From Geobacter sp. UBA2189 (GTDB lineage: Bacteria > Desulfobacterota > Desulfuromonadia > Geobacterales > Pseudopelobacteraceae), in the NCBI GenBank assembly GCA_002328035.1, contig DCVL01000017.1:128441-192440 (forward strand): DNA of 64,000 nucleotides, read 5' to 3'. The notes under the pieces are model-generated. The model was given only the letters and a program-made list of their open reading frames with translations. It was not told the origin of the DNA and did no database searches. The first letter of the stretch is position 1. Every line of letters begins with the position of its first letter. Of this stretch, positions 1 to 9,149 are shown piece after piece. A program made the translations under genes and the position numbers.

Positions 1-659
1 GAATCATTGAGGTGCAGGCATTGCAGCTTTTCATATCCAATGATGCTGTTGAACTGTTCCATTACATCCGCATATCCATCTTCCGTGGCGATGTTATACC
101 CTGCAGCAAAGATGTGGCAGGTATCCATGCAGATGCCAAAGCGGTCAGGATATCTTGAACCGTCAATTATTGTCTGTAGTTCCTCAAAGGTTCGTCCAAG
201 ATTAGTTCCCTGACCGGCAGTGGTCTCAAGCAGCACAAACCCTTCATATTCAGGAACTCCTTCAAATAACTGATTGAAGGCATCTATTACCCTGGTGAGA
301 CCTTCCCCGGGTGTGTATGTGGTGTGAGATCCTGGATGCATTACAATCTTGTTAATGCCTAGTCGGGCACAGGTCATCATTTCATCGGCAAATGCGGATA
401 AACTCTTCTCTCGCGTGTCACCATCAGGAGCTGCCAGATTTATAAGATAGATGTCGTGTGAGATGACCTCATGCAGGCCTGAATCATCAAATGTCCGACG
501 GAAATTAGCAATGTCCTTCTCCGTGAGAGGCTTACCTTTCCACTGGTTGGAAGAACGGGTGAAGATCTGCATGGTGCCACAACCGGTTGAGACGGCACGT
601 TCTATTGCCTTATGCAGGCCACCTGCGATGGAGATATGTGCGCCAAGGTAATCAGACAT
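1..659 (-). CDS. nfo: Endonuclease IV (AP endonuclease), C-terminus cut by window edge
   Basis: Cleaves the phosphodiester bond 5' of abasic sites in base-excision repair, using a zinc cluster in a TIM barrel. About 219 residues are present from an ATG at 659 and the frame is open to base 1, so roughly the last 60-70 residues of a typical 280-residue enzyme are missing. Visible family motifs are MSDYLGAHISIAGGL at the N-terminus, MHPGSH, LLETTAGQGTNLG and CMDTCHIFAAGY, which carry conserved metal-ligand His, Glu and Asp residues. The start lies 2 bases after the nadA stop, so the two are probably co-transcribed. Confidence 0.95.
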   Translation of the reverse strand, partial: MSDYLGAHISIAGGLHKAIERAVSTGCGTMQIFTRSSNQWKGKPLTEKDIANFRRTFDDSGLHEVISHDIYLINLAAPDGDTREKSLSAFADEMMTCARLGINKIVMHPGSHTTYTPGEGLTRVIDAFNQLFEGVPEYEGFVLLETTAGQGTNLGRTFEELQTIIDGSRYPDRFGICMDTCHIFAAGYNIATEDGYADVMEQFNSIIGYEKLQCLHLND

Positions 660-661
660 GT

Positions 662-1579
662 TTAATCCCTCGGTACAGAAAGCATCTTGTCAAGCGCAGC
701 TTTGGCGCGAATCCTGATCTCATTTGGCACCTTGACTACCGGTTGCATTGTCTGCAGTGTTACGAGCAGATCCTCCAGAGAGGTCAACTTCATGTTTGGG
801 CAGATAAGAGCCGGTGATGCAAGAATAAATTCCTTCTCAGGGTTCTCATCTCTCAATTTAAAGAGAATCCCTGCCTCAGTGCCTATGATGAATCTTTTGG
901 TAGGACTCTTGGCACAATATGGAGACATTCCGCTTGTAGAGCAGACATGGTCTGCCAGTGATGAGACCTCTGGCAGGCATTCCGGATGGCAGACAAAGAG
1001 GGCATCTGGATAAAGTGCCTTCATCTCCATAACTTTTGTAGCACTCAGTCGCTCATGGGTCGGACAGTAGCCTTCCCAGAAGATAAATTCCTTTTCAGGT
1101 ACGGCTCTGGCTGCCCATCTTCCCAGGTTTCTGTCTGGCGCAAAGATAAGTTTCTTTTCGCTTAAAGAACGTACCACTGAAACTGCATTTGCGGAGGTGC
1201 AGCAGACATCGGATTCAGCCTTTACTGCCGCTGTTGAATTTACATATGTTACAACCGGTACACCCGGGTTTCTGGATTTAAGTTCCTTGAGACCTGAAAC
1301 ATCAACCATGTCAGCCATTGGACAGCCTGCATCTGCTCTGGGTAAAAGCACGGTCTTTTGGGGAGATAGAATCGCGGCTGATTCAGCCATAAAATGTACC
1401 CCGCAGAAAACGATCAGATCAGCGTCGGTTCTGGAGGCTTCAATGGATAATTGCAAGGAGTCGCCAGTGATGTCGGCAATCTCCTGAACTTCATCCCGCA
1501 TGTAGTTATGGGCTAGCAGGACAGCGTTCCGTTCTTTTAGCAAATGGCGGATTTCAGTACGAATATCGGTGTTAGACAT
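662..1579 (-). CDS. nadA: Quinolinate synthase
   Basis: Condenses iminoaspartate with dihydroxyacetone phosphate to quinolinate in de novo NAD synthesis; an oxygen-sensitive [4Fe-4S] cytoplasmic enzyme. The 305 residues match the short form of the family. Motifs include [45 protein letters not shown] and FIIGTEAGI, with the cysteines expected to ligate the cluster. It is divergent from tRNA-Pro and followed immediately by nfo. Confidence 0.96.
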   Translation of the reverse strand: MSNTDIRTEIRHLLKERNAVLLAHNYMRDEVQEIADITGDSLQLSIEASRTDADLIVFCGVHFMAESAAILSPQKTVLLPRADAGCPMADMVDVSGLKELKSRNPGVPVVTYVNSTAAVKAESDVCCTSANAVSVVRSLSEKKLIFAPDRNLGRWAARAVPEKEFIFWEGYCPTHERLSATKVMEMKALYPDALFVCHPECLPEVSSLADHVCSTSGMSPYCAKSPTKRFIIGTEAGILFKLRDENPEKEFILASPALICPNMKLTSLEDLLVTLQTMQPVVKVPNEIRIRAKAALDKMLSVPRD

Positions 1580-1603
1580 ATGTTCTCCGATTATGACTTG
1601 TTA

Positions 1604-1633
1604 TTGACAAGCCGTTACTTAACAAGCTATAAA
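1604..1633 (+). promoter_or_regulatory. Sigma-70-type promoter of tRNA-Pro
   Basis: A perfect -35 hexamer TTGACA (1604-1609) is followed, after 17-18 bases, by CTATAA/TATAAA (1627-1633). Transcription would start about 10 bases upstream of the mature tRNA 5' end. The spacing and the lack of any other gene downstream make this the tRNA promoter. Confidence 0.75.
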
Positions 1634-1642
1634 ACCCGAATT

Positions 1643-1719
1643 CGGGATGTAGCGCAGCCTGGTAGCGCACCTGCTTCGGGAGCAGGGGGCCGCTGGTTCA
1701 AATCCAGTCATCCCGACCA
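1643..1719 (+). tRNA. tRNA-Pro (anticodon CGG)
   Basis: A 77-base cloverleaf with encoded CCA. The acceptor stem CGGGATG pairs with CATCCCG, and the T arm holds GGTTCAAATCC. The anticodon stem CCTGC/GCAGG encloses the loop TTCGGGA, giving anticodon CGG, which reads CCG proline codons. Confidence 0.95.
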
Positions 1720-1728
1720 TCTAAAATC

Positions 1729-1759
1729 AAGGGGTTAGCCGGATGGCTTGCCCCTTTTT
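1729..1759 (+). terminator. Rho-independent terminator after tRNA-Pro
   Basis: AAGGGG-TT-AGCC pairs with GGCT-TG-CCCCTT around a GGAT loop and is followed by a T run. It begins 9 bases after the tRNA CCA end, as expected for a single-gene tRNA unit. Confidence 0.8.
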
Positions 1760-2028
1760 GCTTTGTTGTGCATTGTCTTTCCGGTCAGCTTTATTTTCTC
1801 TTTAAAACAGCATTTATTGTGATATATGCGAGACTGAGTCAATCAAGCCGAATTGACAGAATACAACCATCTGATTTTGATAGCAGATTGTAAACTTTAT
1901 CAGCTACTCATAAAGATTGCCAGAGCATTTTAAATCTTTATAAACTCCATGTAGCAGAATTTAATCTATGCAGTTTGGTATTAATCTCGTAAAGAGCTGA
2001 TAATAATCGTTTTTAAATCATAAAAGGC
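1760..2028. other. AT-rich gap between tRNA-Pro and hslO
   Basis: About 270 bases with no convincing coding frame. It must contain the hslO promoter, but no single -35/-10 pair stands out. A short AAAGG precedes the hslO start. Confidence 0.5.
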
Positions 2029-2886
2029 ATGAAAATGAGTGATCAGATAGCACGAGCAATGACGTTGAATGGCAAGATAAGAGCTGTGGCCTGTAAGACA
2101 ACCGGACTGGCAAATGAGATAGCATTACTTAAGGGGACATCTCCAATTGTGTCCATAGCGCTTGGGCGTGCCTTGTCAGGAGTAGCGTTGTTGGGAAGCA
2201 CTCTCAAGCAGGGACAGAGAATTGCTATTAAGTTTGAGGGGAATGGTCCTCTAAAAAAGATGATTGTGGAGGCTGAATCTGATGGTGCTATAAGGGGAAC
2301 CGTTGCTAATCCGGATGCAGTTGCCGAAACAGTACCCTTGCTTTTGGGACAAGCCGGATTTCTGACTGTAACAAAAGATCTTGGGCTGAAGGAGCCTTAC
2401 AGCGGCACGATTCAGCTATATACCAGCGAAATTGCAGAAGATATAGCATATTACCTTGCTGAATCCGAACAGATAGCATCTGCGGTGGGGCTGGGGGTCG
2501 CACTGGCCGATGATGGCCAGATTGAGGCTGCAGGTGGTTTCCTTATCCAGTCTCTTCCGCCATCAGATAATGCGGCTGTTGAGCTGATAATGCAGGGTAT
2601 CGCTAAACTTCCCTCTATAAGTTCTTTACTTAAATCGGGTAACACCCCTCAGGAACTTCTGGAATTACTGCTTGCAGGAGTTGAGCATCATTATCTGGAG
2701 TCAACAGAACTGTTCTTCCGTTGTGGCTGTTACCGTAAAAAGGTTGAGAAGGCACTGATATCGCTTGGGACGGAGGAAATTAAGAGTATTTTGAAGGACA
2801 AAGGAGAGGTAGTGGTAACCTGCGAGTTTTGCAAGCAGAACTTTCACTTTGGAAAGGATGAGCTTGAAACAATCATATCCATATAA
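2029..2886 (+). CDS. hslO: Hsp33 redox-regulated chaperone
   Basis: Cytoplasmic holdase chaperone switched on by oxidation of a zinc-bound cysteine centre. It has 285 residues, typical for Hsp33. The signature is C-terminal: a CGC pair at residues 232-234 and a CEFC pair at 265-268, which together form the zinc site that releases metal on oxidation. The N-terminal domain has the usual [16 protein letters not shown] stretch. A second ATG lies two codons after the first and could also be the start. The 3' end overlaps the next gene. Confidence 0.95.
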   Translation: MKMSDQIARAMTLNGKIRAVACKTTGLANEIALLKGTSPIVSIALGRALSGVALLGSTLKQGQRIAIKFEGNGPLKKMIVEAESDGAIRGTVANPDAVAETVPLLLGQAGFLTVTKDLGLKEPYSGTIQLYTSEIAEDIAYYLAESEQIASAVGLGVALADDGQIEAAGGFLIQSLPPSDNAAVELIMQGIAKLPSISSLLKSGNTPQELLELLLAGVEHHYLESTELFFRCGCYRKKVEKALISLGTEEIKSILKDKGEVVVTCEFCKQNFHFGKDELETIISI

Positions 2887-5278
2887 TAAGCCGGAACTTC
2901 TTGCTCCCTGTGGTTCTCTGGAATCGTTCTTTGCTGCAATGGAATCCGGAGCTGATGCAGTATACGCCGGTTTAAGGGAGTTTTCTGCAAGAGCAAGAGC
3001 CAAGAACTTTACCCTGGGGCAGATGGCCAGGATGCTTGCATATGCCCATAACCGTGGAAGAAAGATCTATATCACCCTTAATACCTTGATTAAGGAACAG
3101 GAGCTGCCGCAACTGGTTGAGACTCTGGCAGAGCTGACAAGGATTCGCGTTGATGGCCTGATTATCCAGGATATGGCTGTAGCACGGTTGGCTCGGAATT
3201 ATTTTCCGTCAATACCTTTACATGCATCCACACAGATGACCATCCATAATCTGCCAGGGGTCAAGCTGCTTGAGGAATTCGGCTTTGAGCGGATTGTGCT
3301 GGCGCGTGAACTCCAACTGTCAGATATTGCTTCAATAGCTTCACAGAGCAGCGTTGAGCTTGAGATCTTTGTCCATGGTGCTCTCTGTTTCTCCGTTTCT
3401 GGCCAGTGCCACTTTTCTTCCCTGCTTGGAGGGCATAGCGGAAATCGTGGGCGTTGCGCCCAGCCATGTCGGCGCCTATATACCCATAGGGGAAAGGGAG
3501 GCTACTATTTTTCACCGAACGACCTTTCAGCCCTGGAGCTTGTGCCTGAGTTGGCTGCAGCCGGTGTAGCCTCACTGAAGATTGAGGGGAGGATGAAGTC
3601 GGCCGATTATGTGGCAAAGGTTGTAAAGGCTTACAGACTGGTGCTTGATTCTGAAATGCCTGTGCAAAAAGAGGTAATGGCAGCCGCGAAAGAGTTGTTG
3701 AAAGATTCGTTTGGCCGTACCCCAACCAAAGGCTTTCTCTCATCAAGCAACCCTGTTGATATTGCGAACCCTTGGTTGCGTGGGGGGACAGGCCGTTATA
3801 TTGGTGAGATAAAAAAAGCTGATAAGGGGGGTGTCAGCTTTGAGACCAGAGATCGTCTTCAGGTGGGGGATCGCTTAAGGTTGCAGCCCAAGACGGATCA
3901 GGCCGGGCAGGCGTGGACGCTGCGTGAGATTTTTGTTGACAGGAAAAAGGTACATGAGGCTGCTGCTGTCGGCCTGGTTGAAGTGGCCTGTCCGTTTGAG
4001 GCTCGTCTTGGTGATGCCATTTTTAAGGTTGGCGCAGCCGATGCCTTTGGGATGAGTGATGAAGCGGCAAACCGCAAGTTGCTAGCTGCCGGACCGGACA
4101 GAGTGCCGGTTATGCTGGAGCTGACCTGTCACAGCCATAGCAGTGGAGATAATGACGGTGATTTGAAAGACACTTCATGGGAACTGCTCGTGAAGGCCAG
4201 GCTCGGAGCCGCTACCTTTTCATATAATTTTCTTTTGGGCGAATTAGAGCCGGCTCGGAGCGCTGATATGGAGGCAGTTCTGCTGGCCAGGTTCGGCGAA
4301 ACTGGTGAAACCCCCTTCAGGTTATCTGAACTTGCAGCAAGAGACTTCCCTGCTCTTTTCATCCCTCCAGCAAGGCTTAAGGAGATCCGGCGAGAGCTAT
4401 ATAAAAGGCTGGAGCAGGAAGGACGCACGGAGGAGAGAAAGAAGATTGCCGAGGCAAAAAGTCTGGCTCTGGAGGAACTTAAGTCCCAGGGGATAAAGCC
4501 TCAAGGCAAGGTTGCCGGAGAAGAGCTGTTGATACTTGTTGATTCTCCATCTGAAGTCAGATGGGCTCTTTCTCAGGGGGCGGATCAGGTCGTTGTCACA
4601 CTGCACAGGGCTGCCATACATGAACTGTCCCGTTACCTTGGCAGGCTTCAGAATGAACCGGAGCGGCTCGTCTGGCAACTTCCTTTTATGCTGTTTGATG
4701 CTGATATTCCATACCTCCTCTCCTCAGTGCAATCACTGTTCAATTCCGGTTTCAGGCATTTTGAGGTAACTAATCCAGGGCATTTCAAGCTGTTGCAGAA
4801 CTATGCCGGATTACATCTCTCAAGTGGCTACCGTCTGTTCACATTGAACAGCCAGTCCCTTGCTTTCTGGCAGGGGCTTGGTATTCAGCGCTCAACACTC
4901 TACATTGAGGATGACAGGGAAAATCTATCAAACATGCTGGGATTGTCTCCCTCTCTGACAGTAGTGGCATCTGCTCCGATAGATGTGATGGTCACACGTG
5001 TGCGGATTAAGGAGATCAGCGGTTCAGCTCCGCTTTATTCAGATCGTGGGGAAGGATACGAGATCAGGGGGCGTGATGGTCTTATCCATATCAGTTCAGA
5101 TAAAAGGTTCTCCCTCTGCGGCCATCTGGCTGAACTTCGCAGGTTTGGTTGCCATTCTTTTCTGGTTGACCTTTCTGGCAGAACGGATGCAAGCAAGAGT
5201 GAGATTATGGATGCGTTCAGGATGGATCGTCCACTCCCTGACAGTACGCTGTTCAATTATGAACGAGGTCTTGTGTGA
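2858..5278 (+). CDS. U32-family protein with DUF3656-type extension (RlhA-like)
   Basis: Peptidase-U32 family members studied so far are mostly tRNA/rRNA hydroxylation factors (RlhA, TrhP) rather than proteases. Family motifs are [20 protein letters not shown] near the N-terminus, [32 protein letters not shown] with [15 protein letters not shown] (cysteine-rich cofactor site) and [14 protein letters not shown]. At about 807 residues it is a long form with a C-terminal extension. The start is uncertain: TTG at 2849, ATG at 2858 and TTG at 2864 are all in frame, and GGAAAGGATGAG best fits the last. It overlaps hslO and likely shares its message. Substrate RNA is not predictable here. Confidence 0.85.
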   Translation: MSLKQSYPYNKPELLAPCGSLESFFAAMESGADAVYAGLREFSARARAKNFTLGQMARMLAYAHNRGRKIYITLNTLIKEQELPQLVETLAELTRIRVDGLIIQDMAVARLARNYFPSIPLHASTQMTIHNLPGVKLLEEFGFERIVLARELQLSDIASIASQSSVELEIFVHGALCFSVSGQCHFSSLLGGHSGNRGRCAQPCRRLYTHRGKGGYYFSPNDLSALELVPELAAAGVASLKIEGRMKSADYVAKVVKAYRLVLDSEMPVQKEVMAAAKELLKDSFGRTPTKGFLSSSNPVDIANPWLRGGTGRYIGEIKKADKGGVSFETRDRLQVGDRLRLQPKTDQAGQAWTLREIFVDRKKVHEAAAVGLVEVACPFEARLGDAIFKVGAADAFGMSDEAANRKLLAAGPDRVPVMLELTCHSHSSGDNDGDLKDTSWELLVKARLGAATFSYNFLLGELEPARSADMEAVLLARFGETGETPFRLSELAARDFPALFIPPARLKEIRRELYKRLEQEGRTEERKKIAEAKSLALEELKSQGIKPQGKVAGEELLILVDSPSEVRWALSQGADQVVVTLHRAAIHELSRYLGRLQNEPERLVWQLPFMLFDADIPYLLSSVQSLFNSGFRHFEVTNPGHFKLLQNYAGLHLSSGYRLFTLNSQSLAFWQGLGIQRSTLYIEDDRENLSNMLGLSPSLTVVASAPIDVMVTRVRIKEISGSAPLYSDRGEGYEIRGRDGLIHISSDKRFSLCGHLAELRRFGCHSFLVDLSGRTDASKSEIMDAFRMDRPLPDSTLFNYERGLV

Positions 5279-5790
5279 GCAGGCATATCTTTATGGTAAT
5301 GCTGCTTGTTATGATTTTGTCTCTTGCCGACAAGGGTGAAGCTGAAACCGTTTACGGGATGGTAAAGGCTGTCTACGATGGTGACACTGTTGTCTTGGTT
5401 GGTCGCGGCACAGGAAGATTAAAGGTCAGATTGTACGGTATTGACGCACCTGAAACAGCCAAGCCTGAAAAACCTGGCCAAAACTACTCTGCTCAAGCAA
5501 GGCGGGTTTTGATGTATAAGCTGCTGGGTAAGGAGGTCGCAGCTGAAATTCAAGACAGGGATCAGTATGGGCGGGCTGTTGCTGTGTTAAAGAGAGGAGG
5601 CAGGGATATAAACGCCGAAATGGTTGCAGAGGGACATGCCTGGGCCTATCGTCGGTATCTTGCAGGATCCTACGCCTCAAGGTATATCGGTTTTGAAGAG
5701 CATGCCAGACGGCAGCGAAGAGGAATCTGGCGTGAATCCAATCCACAGCCACCGTGGGAGTTTCGAACTTCAGGTGAGAGAAGGCGCTAG
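5275..5790 (+). CDS. Secreted thermonuclease-like (SNase) protein
   Basis: A Staphylococcal-nuclease-fold protein of 171 residues with a hydrophobic N-terminal signal (about residues 3-22). SNase motifs are VYDGDTVVL, RLYGIDAPET, DRDQYGRAVA and AEMVAEGHAWAYRRY, including the catalytic Arg/Glu positions of the family. The GTG start overlaps the upstream stop by 4 bases (GTGA), so it is translationally coupled to the U32 gene. Its stop overlaps the stop of the convergent receiver gene by 4 bases, leaving no room for a terminator. Confidence 0.88.
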   Translation: MSRHIFMVMLLVMILSLADKGEAETVYGMVKAVYDGDTVVLVGRGTGRLKVRLYGIDAPETAKPEKPGQNYSAQARRVLMYKLLGKEVAAEIQDRDQYGRAVAVLKRGGRDINAEMVAEGHAWAYRRYLAGSYASRYIGFEEHARRQRRGIWRESNPQPPWEFRTSGERRR

Positions 5791-6809
5791 TGTCTTATCT
5801 TTTTAGATAGCTCCAGAGCCCTTTTGACCCTTGATATAACGCGAAGAGGCTGTACCGGCTTTGGAATAAAGTCAAAAAAACCGGCTCCCAGGGCTTTCTG
5901 TTCTTCATCTGTTGAGGCTCGACCGGTTAACATTATTACTGGAATTGACGAAGTTACAGGATTTGCCTTTATTGCCCTTAACAGCCCATATCCATCCATG
6001 CGCGGCATCTGTGCGTCAGTGATCACCAGTTGTGGACGGTGGGTTAGCACCATTTTCAATGCCTCGATTCCGTCCCTTGAAACTATTACATTATAACCTT
6101 CCCTGGTAAGAGAACCCTGTATAAGAGTGGCCACAGTCGGGGAGTCTTCAACCAGGACTATTGTCTCGCCCAGATCCTTGTTGATTGGGGTCTTCAGATA
6201 GTGTCTGGCTATGGCATCAAGAATCTCATTGCGGGTGGCTATAATTGGGACAACCTGCAAGCCGGTGATGCGGGAAATCATCTCTGTTGTCTCTCCATCA
6301 AACGGATCGGTTATGGCAACCGCTAGCATACTGTCCTTCTGCTTTAATGGAAAGATGACTCTGTTCATAACAAATTCGGTAGGCAAAAGATTCAGGGTTT
6401 CTTCCGGATAATTTCGATCGTTAAAGTCAGTTATGGTTTTAAATCCAAACTGCCGTCCCAGGGCTTCAACAAGTTCATACTCGGTAATAACTCCCATCTC
6501 TTCGAGGATTTGCCCCAAACGTTTTCCATCCATCATCTGTTTTTTTAGAGCCCGTTCGAGGGTTTTTTCACTTATGAGTCTAGCCTGTACCAGAATGTCA
6601 CCAAGCTGTTTTTTGTGCTCCATATCGGCAAAAGGGCTGCTCTGACGGACAAGCGCCTCCATCAGTTCAGCTTCCGTTATTACCCCCATCTCATCCAGAA
6701 CCTGCCCCAGCCGCTTGCCGGTTCCCTCTTGGCGAACAAGCGCGCGTTCAAGAGTTTTCTTAGATATTATCTCTGTTTCAACAAGTATGTCGCCCAGCGG
6801 TTTTGCCAT
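5787..6809 (-). CDS. MshEN-repeat protein with C-terminal receiver domain
   Basis: A 340-residue cytoplasmic protein. The first ~125 residues hold four copies of an about 24-residue motif of the form K/R-LG-x2-L-x6-I-x4-L-x2-AL-x2-Q (for example KRLGQVLDEMGVITEAEL), the pattern of MshEN/GspE-N domains that bind cyclic di-GMP in secretion and pilus ATPases. A GspE-N-like segment follows (FGFKTITDFNDRNYPEE onward, to about residue 215), then a REC domain (VLVEDSPTVA, phospho-acceptor in VITDAQMPRMDG, final Lys in FIPKPVQP). No ATPase or output domain is present. I chose ATG 6809, which has a purine-rich site (GGGGGAAG) and clears the transaldolase stop; a longer frame to 6860 would overlap it. 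Confidence 0.85.
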   Translation of the reverse strand: MAKPLGDILVETEIISKKTLERALVRQEGTGKRLGQVLDEMGVITEAELMEALVRQSSPFADMEHKKQLGDILVQARLISEKTLERALKKQMMDGKRLGQILEEMGVITEYELVEALGRQFGFKTITDFNDRNYPEETLNLLPTEFVMNRVIFPLKQKDSMLAVAITDPFDGETTEMISRITGLQVVPIIATRNEILDAIARHYLKTPINKDLGETIVLVEDSPTVATLIQGSLTREGYNVIVSRDGIEALKMVLTHRPQLVITDAQMPRMDGYGLLRAIKANPVTSSIPVIMLTGRASTDEEQKALGAGFFDFIPKPVQPLRVISRVKRALELSKKIRH

Positions 6810-6831
6810 TACTTCCCCCGAAAAAACAAGA

Positions 6832-7476
6832 CTACTTAGGAACCTTTTCCCAGTCTTCAAGAAATTTCTTTATGCCTGCATCGGTCAGAGGATGCTTGGA
6901 TAGCTGTAGCATCACACTATAGGGGATTGTCGCAATATCAGCTCCAATCAGTGCAGAATTGAGTACATGCACCGGATTTCTTATGCTTGCTACGATAATC
7001 TCAGTTGTATAGCCGTAGTTGTCGAAGATGGTGCGAATCTCTTCAACAATCCCCATTCCATCCTGTGATATATCATCAAGACGACCAACAAACGGTGATA
7101 CATATGTAGCGCCTGCCTTGGCTGCAAGCAGTGCCTGCATCGGACTGAAGATGAGGGTCACGTTGGTTTTGATCCCTTTTGCTGAAAGCTGTTTGACTGC
7201 TTTCAGGCCTTCAGGGGTCATTGGCACCTTGATGACGATATTCTTGTGTATTTTGGCCAGCTCTTTGGCCTCCTTAACCATACCTTCAGCTTCCAAAGAG
7301 ATTACCTCGGCAGAGATCGGGCCATCAACAATAGCGGTAATCTCTTTTATTACCTCTTTAAACTTGCGCCCGGATTTGGCTATAAGTGATGGATTTGTTG
7401 TAACACCATCTACCAGTCCAAGGTTTGATGCTTCGCGAATCTCGTTTACATCTGCAGTGTCAATAAAGAACTTCAT
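6832..7476 (-). CDS. tal: Transaldolase, small FSA/TalC-type
   Basis: Transfers dihydroxyacetone units between sugar phosphates in the non-oxidative pentose phosphate pathway through a Schiff-base lysine. At 214 residues it belongs to the short TalC/FSA subfamily. Motifs are [43 protein letters not shown] (Schiff-base Lys), [19 protein letters not shown] and [12 protein letters not shown]. True transaldolase versus fructose-6-phosphate aldolase activity cannot be separated by eye. It is upstream of the MshEN-receiver gene on the same strand. Confidence 0.93.
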   Translation of the reverse strand: MKFFIDTADVNEIREASNLGLVDGVTTNPSLIAKSGRKFKEVIKEITAIVDGPISAEVISLEAEGMVKEAKELAKIHKNIVIKVPMTPEGLKAVKQLSAKGIKTNVTLIFSPMQALLAAKAGATYVSPFVGRLDDISQDGMGIVEEIRTIFDNYGYTTEIIVASIRNPVHVLNSALIGADIATIPYSVMLQLSKHPLTDAGIKKFLEDWEKVPK

Positions 7477-7491
7477 TTGAATCCTCCGGTT

Positions 7492-7752
7492 TCATGGTTT
7501 GTTTGTATTATCAAGCTGTTCCCTGAATTTATTCAGGCAGTTCATAGAGCAGAAGTAATATCTTTCTCCTCCAAGGGTTCCGACGATGGCTTCAGATTTG
7601 GCTATATACAACCCGCATACAGGGTCTTTTACGGTTTCTTCACCTACAGGACTCTTTTTTGAAGATGGTTCACTGCTACGGTTGCCTTGCAATAATTTGA
7701 TTAATTTATAACCAAGATAAATGATCAATACCCAGATAATAATACGAAACAT
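7492..7752 (-). CDS. Small membrane-anchored YHS-like protein
   Basis: An 86-residue protein with one N-terminal transmembrane helix (about residues 2-22) and a C-terminal metal-site-like segment with DPVCGLYI and YYFCSMNC, resembling the PP0621/YHS (TRASH-type) family. Such domains often bind heavy metals, but this copy's role is unknown. It is spaced 9 bases after folK and 15 before the transaldolase, suggesting one operon. Confidence 0.8.
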   Translation of the reverse strand: MFRIIIWVLIIYLGYKLIKLLQGNRSSEPSSKKSPVGEETVKDPVCGLYIAKSEAIVGTLGGERYYFCSMNCLNKFREQLDNTNKP

Positions 7753-7760
7753 GACTCAGA

Positions 7761-8255
7761 TTACTCCAAAGGACGAACCTGTTCGTCCGAAATCAGTCCA
7801 GCCAAAAGTTCCGATACGGTGCTTCTACTCCCAGGTATCTTCATCTCAGGGGCTATTTCTGCAAGAGGTAAAAGTACGAAACGTCTCATAGTCATTCTGG
7901 GATGAGGGATGACAAGCTCTGGTCTGTCAACGATTTTATCTCCATACAAAAGCAGGTCAAGATCCATGTATCTTGATGTTGGTTGACTGGATGGCTTGCG
8001 CCCGAAAAGTTCTCGCTCAATCCTTTGTAGTCCAGATAGCAGCTCAAACGGATTCAGAACAGTGGTTAATCTTGCAATCCCGTTATAAAAATGTGGTGTA
8101 TCGGGAGGCATTCCGACTGGTGAGGCCTCATAAAATGTTGACAGAGCCGTGACCCTGCTACCGCTTAGCCGACCAAGTTCTGCAACGGAGCGAAGAAGGT
8201 TCAGCTCTCTGTCGCCCAGATTTGTACCCATAGAGATGTAGGCGTCTGTTTGCAC
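7761..8255 (-). CDS. folK: HPPK, 6-hydroxymethyl-7,8-dihydropterin pyrophosphokinase
   Basis: Pyrophosphorylates 6-hydroxymethyl-dihydropterin in folate synthesis. It has 164 residues, the normal size. Motifs are SMGTNLGDRELNLL at the N-terminus, SRYMDLDLLLYGD (two Asp that bind Mg-ATP) and IPHPRMTMRRFVLLPLAEI. It begins a minus-strand run with the YHS-like and transaldolase genes. Confidence 0.95.
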   Translation of the reverse strand: MQTDAYISMGTNLGDRELNLLRSVAELGRLSGSRVTALSTFYEASPVGMPPDTPHFYNGIARLTTVLNPFELLSGLQRIERELFGRKPSSQPTSRYMDLDLLLYGDKIVDRPELVIPHPRMTMRRFVLLPLAEIAPEMKIPGSRSTVSELLAGLISDEQVRPLE

Positions 8256-8295
8256 AATATCTGATTAAACCATACTTGTATTAGGGCGTCAATGA

Positions 8296-8319
8296 GGTGA
8301 CAAAAAAGGTGACAAAAAA
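8296..8319. repeat. Tandem 12-bp duplication GGTGACAAAAAA x2
   Basis: Two perfect adjacent copies (8296-8307 and 8308-8319). On the minus strand they form the T tract just after the terminator stem, so the terminator tail has been duplicated. Confidence 0.8.
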
Positions 8320-8352
8320 GCCCCCGTCACCAGGAGGGGCGGCAACGGGGGC
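8314..8352 (-). terminator. Rho-independent terminator downstream of the glycosylase gene
   Basis: Read on the minus strand, GCCCCCGT (8352-8345) pairs perfectly with ACGGGGGC (8327-8320) and is followed by TTTTTT. It closes the minus-strand unit containing the DNA glycosylase gene and separates it from folK. Confidence 0.75.
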
Positions 8353-8355
8353 AAG

Positions 8356-8373
8356 GAGACCCAAAAGGGTCTC
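8356..8373. other. Perfect 7-bp hairpin GAGACCC-aaaa-GGGTCTC
   Basis: A compact stem with a four-base loop, just upstream (minus-strand sense) of the terminator stem. It may be an extra 3' stability hairpin. I do not recognise a riboswitch class in the surrounding 230 bases between folK and the glycosylase gene. Confidence 0.5.
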
Positions 8374-8483
8374 ACAAAAACTTCTTTCGTGCTTACTTTA
8401 ACTCCCGTTCTGTTTTCATGCAAGTACAAAAACGTCGTAACCAGCTGTATTTAATAATAAACTGTTATATTTCCGAATGCTGG

Positions 8484-9149
8484 TCAGGTTTGCATCCGTC
8501 CGTTGTGGCAGTAAGCCAGAAGGCAACATTCTCTACAGCGCGGCTTTGTGCGGCAGATCTCTTTTCCGAGCTGGACTATAAGGGCGTGATACTCATTAAA
8601 CAGTGTTGTATCTTGAGGTAGCCGCTCCATAAAAAAATTACGAAGTTCATCGTAAGATATGCCCTCATCAACCAGACCCAGGCGGTTGAATATTCTCCGC
8701 GTATAGGTATCAACAACAAAACTTGGCTTGTTTCCGGCGTAGAGCAGTATGGAGTCTGCTGTTTCAGGGCCAATGCCACGTACCGAAAGCAGTTCATCGC
8801 GTGTATCGTGCCATCTCTTTTTAAAGAGCAGCTCAAGATTGCCATTATAGTTCTTTTTTAAAAAACTGACAAAATCAATCAATCGCTGAGCTTTAACATT
8901 AAAGTATCCGGACGGACGAATCAGAATTGCCAGCTCATCTTTTGTGATACTGGCAATTCCTTTAATCGTAAGAAGGTCGGCCTTTTTAAGGTTTGCAATC
9001 GCTTTTTCAACATTGCTCCAGTTTGTGTTCTGGGTAAGTATAGCCCCTACACATACCTCAAAAGCTGTTTCTCCCGGCCACCATTGGCGATGGCCGTAGC
9101 GATTAAGCAGAATTTTAAAGATATCTGATAAATTGTTATTTTTTGCCAA
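8484..9149 (-). CDS. Endonuclease III-family DNA glycosylase (monofunctional type)
   Basis: A helix-hairpin-helix/GPD base-excision repair enzyme of 221 residues. The HhH segment reads LLSVRGIGPETADSILLYA and the catalytic aspartate lies in SFVVDTYTRRIFNRLG. The lysine that defines bifunctional endonuclease III (in the G-x-G-x-K-T hairpin) is absent (GIGPETA), which suggests a glycosylase without AP-lyase activity, as in the MagIII/Mpg-II group. A C-terminal iron-sulfur loop is present, with cysteines spaced C-x5-C-x2-C-x5-C (CRTKPRCRECCLLAYC). The start is TTG at 9149, overlapping the upstream gene by 14 bases. Confidence 0.85.
   Translation of the reverse strand: MAKNNNLSDIFKILLNRYGHRQWWPGETAFEVCVGAILTQNTNWSNVEKAIANLKKADLLTIKGIASITKDELAILIRPSGYFNVKAQRLIDFVSFLKKNYNGNLELLFKKRWHDTRDELLSVRGIGPETADSILLYAGNKPSFVVDTYTRRIFNRLGLVDEGISYDELRNFFMERLPQDTTLFNEYHALIVQLGKEICRTKPRCRECCLLAYCHNGRMQT

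Noticed and set aside
8256..8483. Possible riboswitch (c-di-GMP GEMM type) between folK and the glycosylase gene
   Set aside because: Two hairpins are present, but no GEMM consensus; the larger one is a minus-strand terminator.
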